Below are positions 35,247 through 46,830 of a stretch of 64,000 bases of DNA, in pieces. Each line of letters starts with the position of its first letter. Within the stretch, counting starts at the first letter, position 1. The stretch lies in contig JADNRX010000216.1 of NCBI GenBank assembly GCA_015501595.1, forward strand, positions 1 through 64,000, read 5' to 3'. The notes under the pieces were generated by a model. That model did no database searches and was not told the DNA's origin. It saw nothing but the letters and a program-made list of their open reading frames with translations. This stretch comes from Hymenopellis radicata. Its lineage: Eukaryota > Basidiomycota > Agaricomycetes > Agaricales > Physalacriaceae. The translations under genes and the position numbers were made by a program.

Positions 35247-36129
35247 ATGTCCACGCAGCAGGACGTCGGCGTCGATGGATGGGCCGCGTATCATCCATAC
35301 GACCTTTCGTACGATTATCCGTATTACCCTGGGACCGCAATCACGACTGGCGCTAGCCATTACGACGCATCCGAATCCTCATCCGTATCCGGGACGAGTA
35401 CGACTCCCGGGGGCCCGTGTTCGAGTGGAGGAGAAGGCGACGAGATCCAGAAACAGATACAGGCTTTGCAGCTGCAGGTGTACGGTACGTTCCAAGTTTT
35501 TCAAGCTTTGTACTCCGGCTGAGGGAGAATATAGTCCATCAGCAATCGGCGGAGGTGAATCAGAAATGTGCGTCTTACCCGCTTGACTATGCATGTAAGG
35601 GCGCGTGAACTGCTGCCTAGTAAATAAAGAACTGCGACATCGGAATGAGGAGCTAAGCGCGGAACTGGAGGTGTACGAGGAGGACCTACAGGTTGCTGAA
35701 GAAGCGCGGGATCAAGCGCTGGGTGTGTGGTCTTGCTTCTCATAAACCTGAGGCGAGTGACAGAAGTTGACGATATAGAGGCATCGAAAAAGCTCTGTCG
35801 AGAGCTGGAGCGTACCAAGAAGCGGTTGCGGAATAAAGTGGTCGGTTCGTCGTTTCCATTCTACGCTATTTTCGTATCTAACGACACGACAAGCGCTTCG
35901 AGGTCTCGTAGAACGTGAACGGCGGGAGCGACGCCTGACTTCTATGCAGGAGTACAACACGATACGGAGGGAGAGACAACGTCTGGACAAGATTGTTTAT
36001 GAGGACGAGGACGAAGATTTGGAAGACGCGGTTGCAGACCATATTATTGTCCTCGAGGATATCGAGGAGAGATACGAGAAGATGATGAGTGTCGGGGCGA
36101 AGACAGAGATGGCAATTGAGGTAGACTGA
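35247..36129 (+). CDS. Coiled-coil protein, multi-exon
   Basis: Starts MSTQQDVGVDGWAAYHPYDL. After a Tyr/Ser-rich N-terminus, exon 1 ends in EIQKQIQALQLQVYG at a GTACGT donor. Small exons follow with short introns: one through SAEVNQK, then NKELRHRNEELSAELEVYEE (about 35635-35720), VDDIEASKKLCRELERTKKR (about 35770-35840), and a last exon GLVERERRERRLTSMQEYNT... ending in EDLEDAVADHIIVLEDIEER and the stop at 36129. Heptad-like charged helices suggest a structural or scaffold coiled coil of fewer than 300 aa. Family not recognised. Exon boundaries after exon 1 are approximate. Confidence 0.65.
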
Positions 36130-36441
36130 TTCGAATTTTTATTTGAGAAAGGGCCGCTCGTGATTGGCCAGTTGTACGTTATAGCAGCACTATGATTCAA
36201 TTACATTGGGGATTGGACATCCATCGTGGTTCCAAGTTCGCGTGTTGCGGTCGACATGATGGTCACTAGACAGGCGAAGTCGCGCCACGTGCACGTGAGT
36301 CCCTGTATATAATTGGGCTTGGGCGAAGTCCTTCCTTCCTACCTTCATCTTCTGCGCGTTACGCGTTACCTCTCGTTTCTCCTCCCCCGCGTACGCACAT
36401 ATTGTACATCGTCTCCTTACTGAACTGACCAACCTAGCAGA

Positions 36442-37146
36442 ATGCCAAGACACCCTCGCAACACCTATCGACCTCACTCCCGCCAGAATCCCTATGTCCT
36501 TCAACTGCACCCGCCCAACAGGATAGCCCGCCGCGAGCTCGCTTTTTTCGTCGTCCACCAGTTTCTCTTCGAATCCAACGAGAATTGCGACCTAGTCATC
36601 ACCGAAATCGAATACGACCTGATCTTTGCTGCCGTCTTCGACAAGAGCAGAGTCACCCACGCGAAACAGAGCGTCAAGCACTTAATCGATACAGCTCAAG
36701 TCCGCGATGGCGCGTTATACGTCGGCACGGCTCGGGTGGTCAGCGAGAAGGCTTTATCTCAGGCTCTTGTAGAGCTATCGTTCTGCTTAGACCCTGAAGA
36801 GATGGTTCAGGAGGCTGCCGCTCGGTATAGAGGGCTGCCGGAGGATCTTGTTCGAGTATGGCACGCCTCGCTTCTCTTACTCGCAATCGTGGAGCCCGCC
36901 GCACAAAACATCCTATCCTCTACTCACGCTTCTATCAATCCCTTCACCGACGCCGATGACTTTCAAGTTCAACCACCTGCTCGTCGCCGTACTTCGACGT
37001 CTTTATCAACGCCCTCTCCTCCATCAGTCTCCTGCTGCGCTGCCAATTCAGCGGTAGAATCACCACATGGTAGCCCCCAGAGCCAAGAATCCAAGCCCGT
37101 CGCGATTATGTCTATGTTGTTACCAATGATCTTCGGCTCCGCGTAA
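36442..37146 (+). CDS. LVRxWH-family protein, copy D (intact)
   Basis: Single uninterrupted frame of 234 aa from ATG 36442. The protein has a basic N-terminus (MPRHPRNTYRPHSRQNPYVL), a first helix block ARRELAFFVVHQFLFESNEN, then VRDGALYVGTARVVSEKALS, and the family signature AARYRGLPEDLVRVWHASL at about residues 130-148, followed by a Ser/Pro-rich tail. It aligns in order with copies A-C (VRQGSIYIGKTRR; FAGILDELVRCWH) and E (KFSGLPEIVVRPWHAEL), though the overall identity is low. A TATA-like TATATAAT at 36305 lies about 135 bp upstream. The only family member in the window with no lesion. I know of no named domain that fits. Confidence 0.72.
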   Translation: MPRHPRNTYRPHSRQNPYVLQLHPPNRIARRELAFFVVHQFLFESNENCDLVITEIEYDLIFAAVFDKSRVTHAKQSVKHLIDTAQVRDGALYVGTARVVSEKALSQALVELSFCLDPEEMVQEAAARYRGLPEDLVRVWHASLLLLAIVEPAAQNILSSTHASINPFTDADDFQVQPPARRRTSTSLSTPSPPSVSCCAANSAVESPHGSPQSQESKPVAIMSMLLPMIFGSA

Positions 37147-37519
37147 CGAACGAGGAGATGGGCGAACCGCTGGGAGTCGTTGAACCGGTGTTGGCTTGAA
37201 GATTTTATTATCGGTTTGTACACTTCTATAGATCCAACTACATATTCTCCGTTTATCCTAGCATTGTGGCGCGTGTCATCTTTATATGAAATTTTACTTT
37301 GTCATACTTTCTCCGTACAAATGAGGTACGACTTGGCGGTAGACATCGCATGGTGCGCCACATTTCCCGGCCAAGATATTAGATGCGGATATGTGCTCGA
37401 GGAGATCAGCTCATAGCCAGCTGACCATGTTAGAGTACCGAAACAACTGCTATCAGCTTGAGATTTACTTCTGTACAGTATGAGGAGAATCAATCTAGAT
37501 ACAATGTACTAGACACTTT
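37147..37519. other. Short convergent intergenic region
   Basis: Lies between the 3' ends of LVRxWH copy D and F-box copy 3. AT-rich, no coding features seen; presumably holds both polyadenylation regions. Confidence 0.4.
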
Positions 37520-39224
37520 TCAAATGAAGACAGTACCTTCCGTGAAGAACTCCACCACCTGCTTCACAATTGAAACATTAAATCCAGCATTCTTGATAGT
37601 GCGCAGGTGAGCAACATCATCGTCAGACAAATTGGGAAGCCGTGATTGGGGATGGATCGTGAAGGAGACCGACTCCATACCAGTCCGCACACGAATCATG
37701 TCCACGATGGACGCATCCATAAAGCGCCAGGGATCTTTAAGATTCGACCTGAACGCGAAGGATTGGAGATTCGGAACAAGGCGTGGACGCGAAAGCTCGT
37801 TGGAAGCTCTGTCGGCCAAGCGATGAAGTAGGACGTTCAGAGCTTCGTCCGACGACGTGGCAAGCCCTGACTCCACCGCCTCATCTGACGATGCGACAAA
37901 CTCTCCCTCCAGTATGAGGAAGCCGCCGTAGCCGTTGATGTTGATGGAAAGGTTCTGTAGACCAGGAACGACTTGTAGGATTTCTGGCATCGAACCTATT
38001 GAGAGTTCACAGTTGTGAATGGTCAAGGACAACAGTGGGCATTGGGAAACGTGCAGGAATTGGGAAATGATCGGTAATGAGGGGTCTAGTAATTCATCGA
38101 GGGTTTCAATTTGCCCAGCTTCGAGATGTTGGAGATTGGGAAGGGTGAACAGGTTGAGCTGAGTGCACTGTTGGAGGCGCAACGTGCTCAGATGTGAATG
38201 AAGGTACCGAGTTTTGGAGTCGTCATTGGGAATGACTGTCCTGGAACGATCTGCCAGGTAGGTGAGCTTGGGTGATGACATCAAAACCCTGAATGCGGCT
38301 GGTGTAACTGAATCTGAGGTAAACGATTTGAGTTGAGAACCATCGAGCTTGAAAACAGCACAGCTTATTTTCGCCTTTGTTAAAGAAGGAGCAATCTCGA
38401 AAGGACCGCCTTCAATGTGATCGTCCTGGCCCAAAAGCCAGTGTGCAAAAAATTCGAGTTCCTCCAACTTCGGCAGCCTCCCACGAAGAGCCGACATCGA
38501 TTGAGTAAACGCGCGCGCCGTGCAGGTAAACGAGGCGTACTGCCACCGCTCTGAGTGCTGTACGAGCTCGTCAAGGATAAGGCGACCGAGGTAAATGCTC
38601 TCGCGAGTCTCATTCCAGATGAAATGGAATCGCAGTGGTAGCGAGCGAGAGCGCTCAAGCACATCTCTTAACAAGGATAGGCCCCCTTGACCTATACGCG
38701 TAAGTCGTAGGCCTGTCCACAGATGAGGATCCTGCGCAGCCATGCGCCATTTTTGGCAAACGCGACGGATTCTCCAAAGCGAATCCGTCGGATCACGAAC
38801 GTTAAGCCACGTATAATCAGGTTCACCCGATTGCGCTAAAGTGTATAGGAATATTTCCTGTAGGATCTCGAGGGGCAGACGACGAAGAGGTGAGAGAGCA
38901 CCGGAGATGTGCTGCTGGCGCTCTTTTAGAAGTCGTCGCTCATTGTCGAGCATTGTTTTTCTGAGATCGAGCGCTTTCGGGAGTTTCTCCTGCATAGCAG
39001 ACAGAGCAGCTATCTCGGTATCGAGACGTGCGAGGTAGGGATCAATGGAAAGCCCGTACTCGCGCAACATGGGCATGTCGGAAGCGGCCGGAGGCTCATT
39101 GGAGAGGATATGTGCTTTCACAGCATCAGGTAGTTCTGGCGTATACGTTGAGCAATGTGGCGCCTATACAAAGACGAAGATTAGAGAATTGGCAAAGACT
39201 CATAATGCTAGCAGCCCGCACCAT
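37520..39224 (-). CDS. F-box-like protein, paralog copy 3 (intact)
   Basis: The only unbroken one of three close copies; 548 aa. The first coding exon is just ATG (39224-39222), followed by a 58-nt intron (39221-39164) and an exon starting APHCSTYTPELPDAVKAHIL. It lacks the TCCCQST insert of copies 1 and 2. Coiled coil at about residues 30-85 (DTEIAALSAMQEKLPKALDL), F-box LPLEILQEIFLYTLAQSG at about 98-115, then RVCQKWRMAAQDPHLWTGLR and LRR-like repeats (RLPKLEELEFF, LPNLQHLEAG, LLSLTIHNCELSIGSMPEI, VPGLQNLSININ). The end is SIVKQVVEFFTEGTVFI. Probably an SCF substrate receptor; target unknown. A divergent LVRxWH copy B starts about 550 bp upstream. Confidence 0.87.
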
Positions 39225-39776
39225 CGTAGAATTCGTCGAAATTTTTGGAAGACTGACACTAACAGCCCCAAGAGAACGTGTCGTCTGTGTTTTGTCGTGG
39301 TGCTAAATCAAGGTGTTCCTTGGCACGTGGCGGGAAGATGCCCCCTTCGTCACACATGGCACATCTTTGCTTTATGTGCGATGACATCGTTTCATCGCTT
39401 TCGACTACCACCAGGCGTCAATGCATCGACATAAGTACTGTGAACTTTCTCAGTGCTGCGCGTCCCATGTTGCTTTCGGTATCATACAAGATTCAGCCGA
39501 GGTTTTTGGCTGTCCTCTTTTGTGAGACGGTCCGGGAGCTTCAAATACCAAAGCTATGACATTCAGAGGATCGTCAGGATCGTCTGTAGGCTCCGGAGGG
39601 GATGGGAGCGCGACTCATTCTAGTTATGAGGGCCCGGTGGTTCACTTTAACGAAAACAGACACACTATCAACACACCATTCCTACAAACTGATTCTGTCT
39701 CGCTACCGGTGCGTCATTCGCACTAGAGCAACCTCAGCCAGGTTGATGACATACGTCCATTGCGCTAACGTCTGAC
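39225..39776. other. Divergent intergenic region with inverted MYND-gene fragment
   Basis: Positions 39535-39625 are an inverted near-copy of 27999-28095, the start of the MYND gene (GATCGTCAGGATCGTC, GGATGGGAGCGCGACTCATT in this orientation). Positions 39628-39776 share sequence with the DNA upstream of LVRxWH copies A and C (GGTTCACTTTAACG, CACACTATCAACACAC). The remainder is unassigned. Confidence 0.6.
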
Positions 39777-40796
39777 ATGGACAACGAATTCACCAGCGAG
39801 GACGACAATTTGGGATTTTCAGATCCGAATCGAGGCGACCCATTTCGGATGGGCCGATCCATTCCCTTCCTGTACCGCGACCACCATCTTCAGCGATCTC
39901 CACGCATCGCTACGCGTGTTTTCTTTATCTCGCCTACGGTACGTTCGTTAAACGTTAACAGATATCCACATCGTTAACGTTGCACGTTTAGCCATCATGC
40001 CGCCAGTCAACGCGAAGGACCAGGCCTACGCCGTATTCGCGCTCACCTTCTTAATCTCAGCCCCAAACGCGTATCTTCGAAAGACTCGACCTTGTCCAAT
40101 TCGCCTTTGACGCCGTCCAAAAGTATCTCGCCGAATCCATAGACCACCGCAAGTTGCTTCTCACCGAGACCGATTTCGCCTTGCTCTTCGATGCCCTACA
40201 CGGAATTCAAACGCTTACCGCCCACTCCCATCTACAGCGGTGGATGAAGACTGCATCAGTACGCCAAGGGTCGATTTACATTGAAAGAGCTCGTCGTCTC
40301 GTGTGTCTGAAGGATTTGGACTCGGCGCTAGCGTCTTTGAGGTTCTCGGAGCAACCCGCAGATATGCTTGACGAAGCCCAGAGGAGATTCGCGGGGATTC
40401 CGGATGAACTCGTTCGGTGCTGGCATCAGGAGCTGGTCGAACTGGCTAAGATGCAGAAGATCTGGTACGGGCTGAAGGAGCAGGAAACCTTTGTTCCCAT
40501 TCCGGATCCACCTCAACTGGAACCATCGAGTCTCTGGTCCCCGTCTGCGAGCACCGTCGTCGCCTCTGACTCGGACAACGAAAGCGATTTGGAGGAGGAC
40601 GAATACGATGGTGGCGATGCTGACGCTGATGACGATGATGACGAGGAGGATTCAGTCTTGGAGGACGACACCGACTTCTCCGACCGATCCGGCATCCAAC
40701 GAGGGAAGTGCTACAGAGGATATCGATGAAGCAGACGTTCATCCCAGCGTTGATAGTATCCCGTCAGCAAGGACATATGGGTGTACGGTGCAGTGA
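39777..40796 (+). pseudogene. LVRxWH-family protein, copy B (frameshifted)
   Basis: Leader exon from ATG 39777 (MDNEFTSEDDNLGFSDPNRG), intron 39941-39991 approximately (GTACGT...TTTAG), second-exon ATG at 39998. Relative to copies A and C, 5 bp are missing right after MPPV, so the frame is lost at once. It is recovered from about 40150: LLTETDFALLFDALHGIQTL, VRQGSIYIERARRLVCLKDL, FAGIPDELVRCWHQELVEL (signature intact), then an acidic tail (SDSDNESDLEEDEYDGGD). An extra base near 40682 changes the C-terminus. Sits head-to-head with F-box copy 3. Non-functional as read. Confidence 0.75.
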
Positions 40797-40904
40797 ACAC
40801 AGGTAATAATCCAGAACTCTCTTCCTTCATTTTTCTATGGCACCTTCATGTATATATTATGTTCATCTCTAGTATCGAGTTCGGTTTGTACCCTACAATT
40901 GTAC

Positions 40905-41106
40905 CAAGAATGAATGAAACATTGCCACGGACAACTTTGTCGTATCATGCTCTCAGACGTGCATCTCCTCACTGGTCTTTCTGCCGAAATTCGAGCCTGC
41001 CATCGACTTAATCCGAGCCTGAGGGTCAAATTAGCATACAGTCCGCCTACGCTGTATGGTTTCATTGAGTTCAAGGGATTTATCTATCGCACTGCAGTTC
41101 CCGGGT
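40905..41106. repeat. Direct repeat downstream of LVRxWH copies B and C
   Basis: About 200 bp here match 56412-56612 downstream of copy C with scattered differences (for example CCTACGCTGTATGGTTTCAT in both). With the shared upstream DNA, this shows the duplication unit extended well past the coding region. The homology stops close to the LTR element's insertion point at 41124. Confidence 0.7.
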
Positions 41107-41128
41107 CGCGAGTGGAACGGAAGGGCGG

Positions 41129-41561
41129 TGTGAATCGCGCGTCCGATTCCACCCAGTTCTAGGACCTCTCCGCTTGGAGGATACGGGGTATGACCTGTCG
41201 GAAGGTCGCGTAGCCGAGGAGCGGCGTATCAGCGCGTGAGACGCGGCGTGTCGGCGCATGGAAATGGTCGTAATAGTCGTTAGGTAGCAGATTGTAACCC
41301 ATATGCTGTAGGAAGCGTTTGACCCGCGCTCGGGGAGCCGTTACACGGGTGCTCAGCGGGCCTGGCGTGACGGTTATCGGTATACAATCGTGAAGGGACT
41401 TAAGCCATCGACGGGAACAAGACGGGAGAGAGACAGACGAAACAGACTGGAGGCAACGACAATGATAATTCTAACTGAGGTACTATGATACCAACAGACA
41501 CGTATATGGAATGGCTTAGTAAGCTACCTTCCCACGATTCCGATACTTCCTCCGTATCACA
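41129..41561 (-). repeat. Left LTR (3' LTR of the element)
   Basis: 433 bp with TG...CA ends, identical by eye to 51543-51975. Next to it inside the element is a purine-rich run on the minus strand (complement of 41562-41572), as expected upstream of a 3' LTR. Confidence 0.9.
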
Positions 41562-43439
41562 GTGCCCCCCAATCGTGGTAAGGGAGGTTCAAACAGCCTG
41601 GGTGAACTGATATGAAGACTTGCATTAAAATCTGACCTTCAGAGCCTAGAAATCTTGCGAAAATTTTGAGCAGCTTGATTCCAAAATCAAGATGCTCAAA
41701 CTCTCGTCCAATAGAGCACCTGAACTGGGCGAGTCGACTCGTTTGCTATACTGATACACCGCTTCTCGATGCTCGCCAGTAGTGATCGAGTGACTCCTGA
41801 TGAACCGTCACTCCTTCAAGATCCTCTGACTCTCATCAATAGCCTGTCCGTGGCAGTATGACAATGGCTCTCTTCGTTCGCCATGTTACGCCCTACTAGT
41901 GGTAACAGCCCGCGTGGTGATGCCATCGGACCGTGATCCAGGCTGCACTTGCTGACCTCGTGTAGCCTATGACTCGCTGCGCGCGCCATCTGTGTCCGTG
42001 GCAAGATATTGATGGCTCTCTGTGTTCGCCACATTAAGCCCTTCGGGTAGTAACAACTCGCGTGCTGATGCCAATGGACAGTGATCCAGGCTACACTTGC
42101 CGACCTCGTATAGGATGACTCGCTGTGCATGCCATCCTTGGTACCTAGTACCCCCTACAGCCCCCCAAATTAGAAGTGAATTCGCTGCATCAATGCATGC
42201 ACGGATTTGCTTCTGATTTCCAAAACCTAGCCCCAAAGAACAACGGCCCCCCAGACTGAGACAATGCACGTACGCCATCATGCGGGAAGAAGAAAAAAAA
42301 AAATGGAGCAAATTCTAGGCGAGTCTTCTAACTGACATGCGTGCTTCGATAGCGGAGCTACAAGCTCAACACTAATAATACTGCAGGAGAGCTAAAGCTC
42401 GATCCATGCGGTGTCAGCCTTTGAACACTCGCCCCCCAGACCAGACGAGACCACAACTGTAGTCTTTGCAGTCCTGAACAATCAACGTAGATAACTCTCG
42501 TTCCGACTGGTAGTGATTACGACTCCGAGTCGATCTTGAAGCCAAAGCTGGTCGCACATAGACAAATCCGATTCCAAATAATGGCGGCGCTGGTAACGGT
42601 TTGGAGCAGAGCAGAGGAGCTATGAGCTCAACAGCGCAATGCACAAGAGAGCTACAAGCTTCATCTCCGCAAAATTTCTGATCTTGTATCGGTATGCAGC
42701 CAGTGGATCGTGTGATACGTATCCCGCCGTAGAATCTCGTACTAGTCGCGCCGTCACGGAAAGGAGTGGTGCTGTTGAATAAGAACATGCACAATTGCCT
42801 AGACTCTCCATCCGCGAGTGAATTCTTAAATCCAAAACCTCCCAAACGATCCAAGGTGCGGAATTTGCTTCCGTGGGACTTTCTGCGGTTGGATCCGCGC
42901 TAAGTCCGACACACCTCTTTTTCAAACCGTCACCTTTCCCGACCGGGGTAGGGACGAGTTCTACTGGACTCTTCTTAATGAATGGCTGGCTTTGAGCCGC
43001 CACTGGACCTGACTGGCTCTGAGCTAGCGAGATCGTTTGGCTCCATGCCGGCGAGACTGGTGTCGTCTGGCTTCGTGTTGGCGAACGGGTGTTGGCGAAC
43101 GGGAATTTGCCTGTGCGCGAGCCACAGCAAGAGCAGGATTGGCTGCGGCGGGGTCCGTATGGGGCTGAGCCGAGTCATAGAATGCGTAGCCCGAGGTCTG
43201 GTGTGGCTGCAGCGGCGGACTCGAGTCGTGGAGCGATTGCGACTCAGTTTTAGTGTCAGATTCAGCGTCGGGTCGCCCTCCGTTCGTTCTTGTGGTCCTC
43301 GCAGAATGAACTGGTTCTTCATCGGATGTGCAAAGGTGTTTTCTATTCCTGTAGATTCATCACTGATGTCTGTATCTTGTCGGGGACCTCCGTGCCAACT
43401 AATAAGAGTGTGGTGACACCAAACTTTTCAAGTGAGTCA

Positions 43440-43860
43440 TTATCTTTTGGCTCGTGGGCGTGAATCCTGGACAGCGCGTCCGCGAGTATGTTGTCCGTGC
43501 CGCGAACATGTTCGACTTTTGAAATCAGACATACCGAGCTTCTCGATCCAAAGGGTGATAAGTCTTTTGAGACAAGAGGTAACTTCTAGTTGGTGATCCA
43601 AGTAAAGCTCAGGCCTTGCAGGATACCTCGATAAGACGCATCGTCGTTTCCACACCAGCAAGCATTCGACTTCCTGAACTGGGTAATTCTGCTGCGCGGC
43701 CGCCGCGGCGTTCAACTTCGCCGTGGATACTGTATGGCGCGCCTCGAGCTGGTAGCGGTTGTCGCGCTGGTCGGTCATGTATGCTGACAGAATCGAGACC
43801 GGCTTTCAAGACGGGCGGACGGATGTGGACATGTTGCGCGTAGATATCTGAAGGGACCAT
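43440..43860 (-). pseudogene. Ty3/gypsy RNase H remnant
   Basis: On the minus strand, AQQNYPVQEVE, then in another frame SRMLAGVETTMRLIEV, later WIEKLGMSDFK and, after one extra base, VEHVRGTDNILADALSRIHA can be read. These are the ordered hallmarks of the RNase H domain and connection of Ty3/gypsy pol. At least two frameshifts. No reverse transcriptase or integrase could be followed on either side. Confidence 0.78.
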
Positions 43861-45739
43861 ACTTTGCTACTATTCAGTTCGTAGGTGACAAATTAGGTGG
43901 TGTCTTCTGTAAACTTTTGACGAATCGAGCTATACAGCTTTAGGCGCGCGTGCGTAACCGGAAGCAGGTTGAGTAAGACATGTAGGATAGGACATGTGAG
44001 TATCCTCGTAGTCGAATCATTGGATTCCCATTGGCTTGTTAACACGGCTGAAGCAGCGATTAACGATAATGGGTGAACGAGGCTTGAAAGCCTGCACTTG
44101 GTATTCGATTTGACATGGCACTGAGACGAGACTCAACAGGGACTTGGATGAGTGGGATGGCCAAGCAAAGATGTCCGACAGAAAGTAGAAGAAGCTCGGT
44201 GTAGGACTCCGAAGCAGCAGATAGCAATGATGCAGATTCAAGTCAGACCATTGAGACGTGTGATGGTGGCGGGACAAGGTTTGGATGTCGAATAGTGATT
44301 GCGTCACTTCCCCGTACACCTGGAGATCAACGGGAGAGCTACAAGCTACATCCCGTCTGTGGCGCGAGAGCTACAAGCTGCATCGTGCTAGGATCAAGAG
44401 AGCTAAAGCTCGATCTTGTTTGGAGGCCTTCTCAAGTACGAGTATTTTGAAGAAATCCGCTAGGTCCAGTCAACATCCGTACATCGCGACGAGCCGAGTG
44501 GTCTTGGGAAGCAACTTGACAGCAGTAACATTACGGATCTTCTGCTCTCTAAAGACATAAGAGAGCTACAACTTGCGACGATGCGTGGAGAATGCAATGA
44601 CGAGTCGAACCCCGGACGAAGCGCCGTTCATACTTGATGTGTCGTCTCCAATCTGGAGGAACGACAAGGAATTGGACGATGAGCCAAATAGTCTTGGTGT
44701 AAGATTTTGAATCAGCGGCGGGCAGCGCGAAATTAAAACGACGACGTCGCGCTCGTAGTGCCGCCCGACTCGTGCATATGTGCAGATCATAGAGGCGCAA
44801 CCCTTGAGCCGCCGAACAGCCATCACATCAGAGGTTGTTTGACCAGCACGAGCTCTAGAGAGATGAATGGCCTTGTAAAACAAGACACCAGCAACGTCAC
44901 GGATGTTCTGCCTTCTGAAGACATAGGAGAGCTATAAGCTTCATCCAGCTGTGAAAATCGGAGAAGAGCAGAGAAGCTGAGGGCTTCGACTTGTCGGTAC
45001 CAGCGAGAGAGCTAGAAGCTTCATCTCGCTCGAGATACAGGAGCTGAAAGCTCATTGTGCCAAATCAAGAGAGCTAGAGCTCAATCTTGCTGGATCATAT
45101 CAGAGCTGAAGCTTCATTCCTCGGAATTTTGACAAGGACATGTAAGTGGTTCGTGGCCAAAGACACATCCCGTCAAATGTCCAACGGAATGGCGATACAG
45201 AGAGGTCGCGACGGCAGCGAGGAAGATCTGTACATCGGTGAAGGTCTGTACATCGGAGAAGGTCGTTCGAGTCCCTAGTGGTACGGTATCAAGTCCATGA
45301 CAGTGACTTCCTCAGGATCCGATTCGTCGCCTGGCAACGTGAGCTCTTTCGTGATGAGACGATGCCGGTGGGAAGAAACAAGTCCAGTTTGCCTTCGGTC
45401 CAGGAATAGATGTCGGGAACGATGCCAGCACAGACACCGGAGTGTAGGTAACCTTGTGGGATAGGTGACTTGGCGTGTACAAACTTGTTGTGGACAATCG
45501 TAGTAATGTTCCATAGGAGCACTCTTTCCGTCCTTCTTCTTCCGCAGCTCCTTTGCCCCTTGTTCTTCATTACGCCTACGAAAACGCTCCTTCTTGACGA
45601 TAGTGCGAACAAAGGTGGGAAGAGGCTGTCACCATCTCCTCAATTTCTTCGTCGCCGTAAGAGTAGTAGGCCATGAGAGGCGGACCAACATCGAGTGCAG
45701 AGTCGGAATGTCGATCGTACTGGCATATCCGAGTCGTTT

Positions 45740-45885
45740 GGAAGAGGTGCGAAGTACGCTGCATTGGGCAGCCAGGGAAGTTGTGATGGCAGAGATATTT
45801 GATGCGCCATCGACAACAAGGAAAGTGATTGAAAGGATTGGGAGCTTGAGAGCGGTCCCTTCCAACATTGCGAGACGGCGGGCAT
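45740..45885 (-). pseudogene. Possible retropepsin remnant
   Basis: The minus strand reads LPILSITFLVVDGASNISAI, resembling the strand and D-(S/T/G)-G-A active-site loop of Ty3/gypsy proteases, with the motif altered to VDGAS. The frame is soon lost. Position and strand agree with the RNase H remnant at 43440-43860. Confidence 0.45.
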
Positions 45886-46830
45886 CGAGGATGAGTCGGA
45901 CGGTGGCGCAGATTCACAAGGTCGAATATGGCGAGGCCGCCGAGAGCAGGTGTTTGGGAGCCGGTTTGAAAGGAAAAACCCTTAGGTACGACCACTAGTC
46001 ACGCCGAAGAGGGGACGAGAACAACAGCATCGATTCAGACAGTATATAAAAGTCTGCCCTCAAGAGCCAAACCGTCAGCAGAAGAAGCGCTGCAAAGCGT
46101 GGCGTGGGCCCGTGGTCTGTAGTTCGTACGGAACGATGACGGCTCGAAGACAGCCAGTGAGTACGAGTCAGAGTAGAGAGACGAGGCTCGAAGCTGTCAT
46201 TGAGTGATGAATGATCATGTTGCTTCATGTGTGCCGAAAAAGGGTGAGAGAGCTATAAGCTTCATCTCGTCGAAGTCATCCATCCTATCCGTGGCACGAG
46301 AGCTACAAGCTTCATCGTGCTAGGCTCAAGAGAGCTAAAGCTCAATCTTGATTGGATGTACTTATCCGAGCAGCCATAAGCAGCTTGCGAGGCGCGTCAT
46401 GGGTACAGACAGATTCATCGTGGTAGCGCGTCCGAGTCTAGAACGACAGTGATCATGAGACGAAGCTGTGTGGGACGTCCGCCGGAAGGAAAGAGTCTTG
46501 GTCTGGACTTCGAGTTGTTATGGGCAACTGGTAGCGCGAGTCGCCACGACGGGTGCACATCTTCTATTTAGAAAATGGACAGAACACCAAGTCTAAACCA
46601 ATGCGGGATACTTCCACGTCAACCCGTCGACCAGCTAGTATCTCCAGTAGTCCTGTCCTCGCCGCACTAGCATTGTAGTTGCCGAAGTCTTGGCGCCCCA
46701 GACAGCTTTTTCGAACTGTTGATGAGGTGGATTTCGATAAACCTCTTCTGGTCTTGAAAGGACGTCGTTGAGATCGATGTCGCGAGCACAGCAATCGCAG
46801 ATCACGACAATGTGACCCGAGTCGTCAGAT

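Noticed and set aside
42982..43416. 144-codon plus-strand frame in the LTR element
   Set aside because: Opposite to the inferred transcription direction; composition looks antisense and no gag or pol motif.
46790..46830. Gag CCHC zinc knuckle in the LTR element
   Set aside because: Only a loose GHI...C reading; the Cys/His spacing does not fit C-x2-C-x4-H-x4-C.
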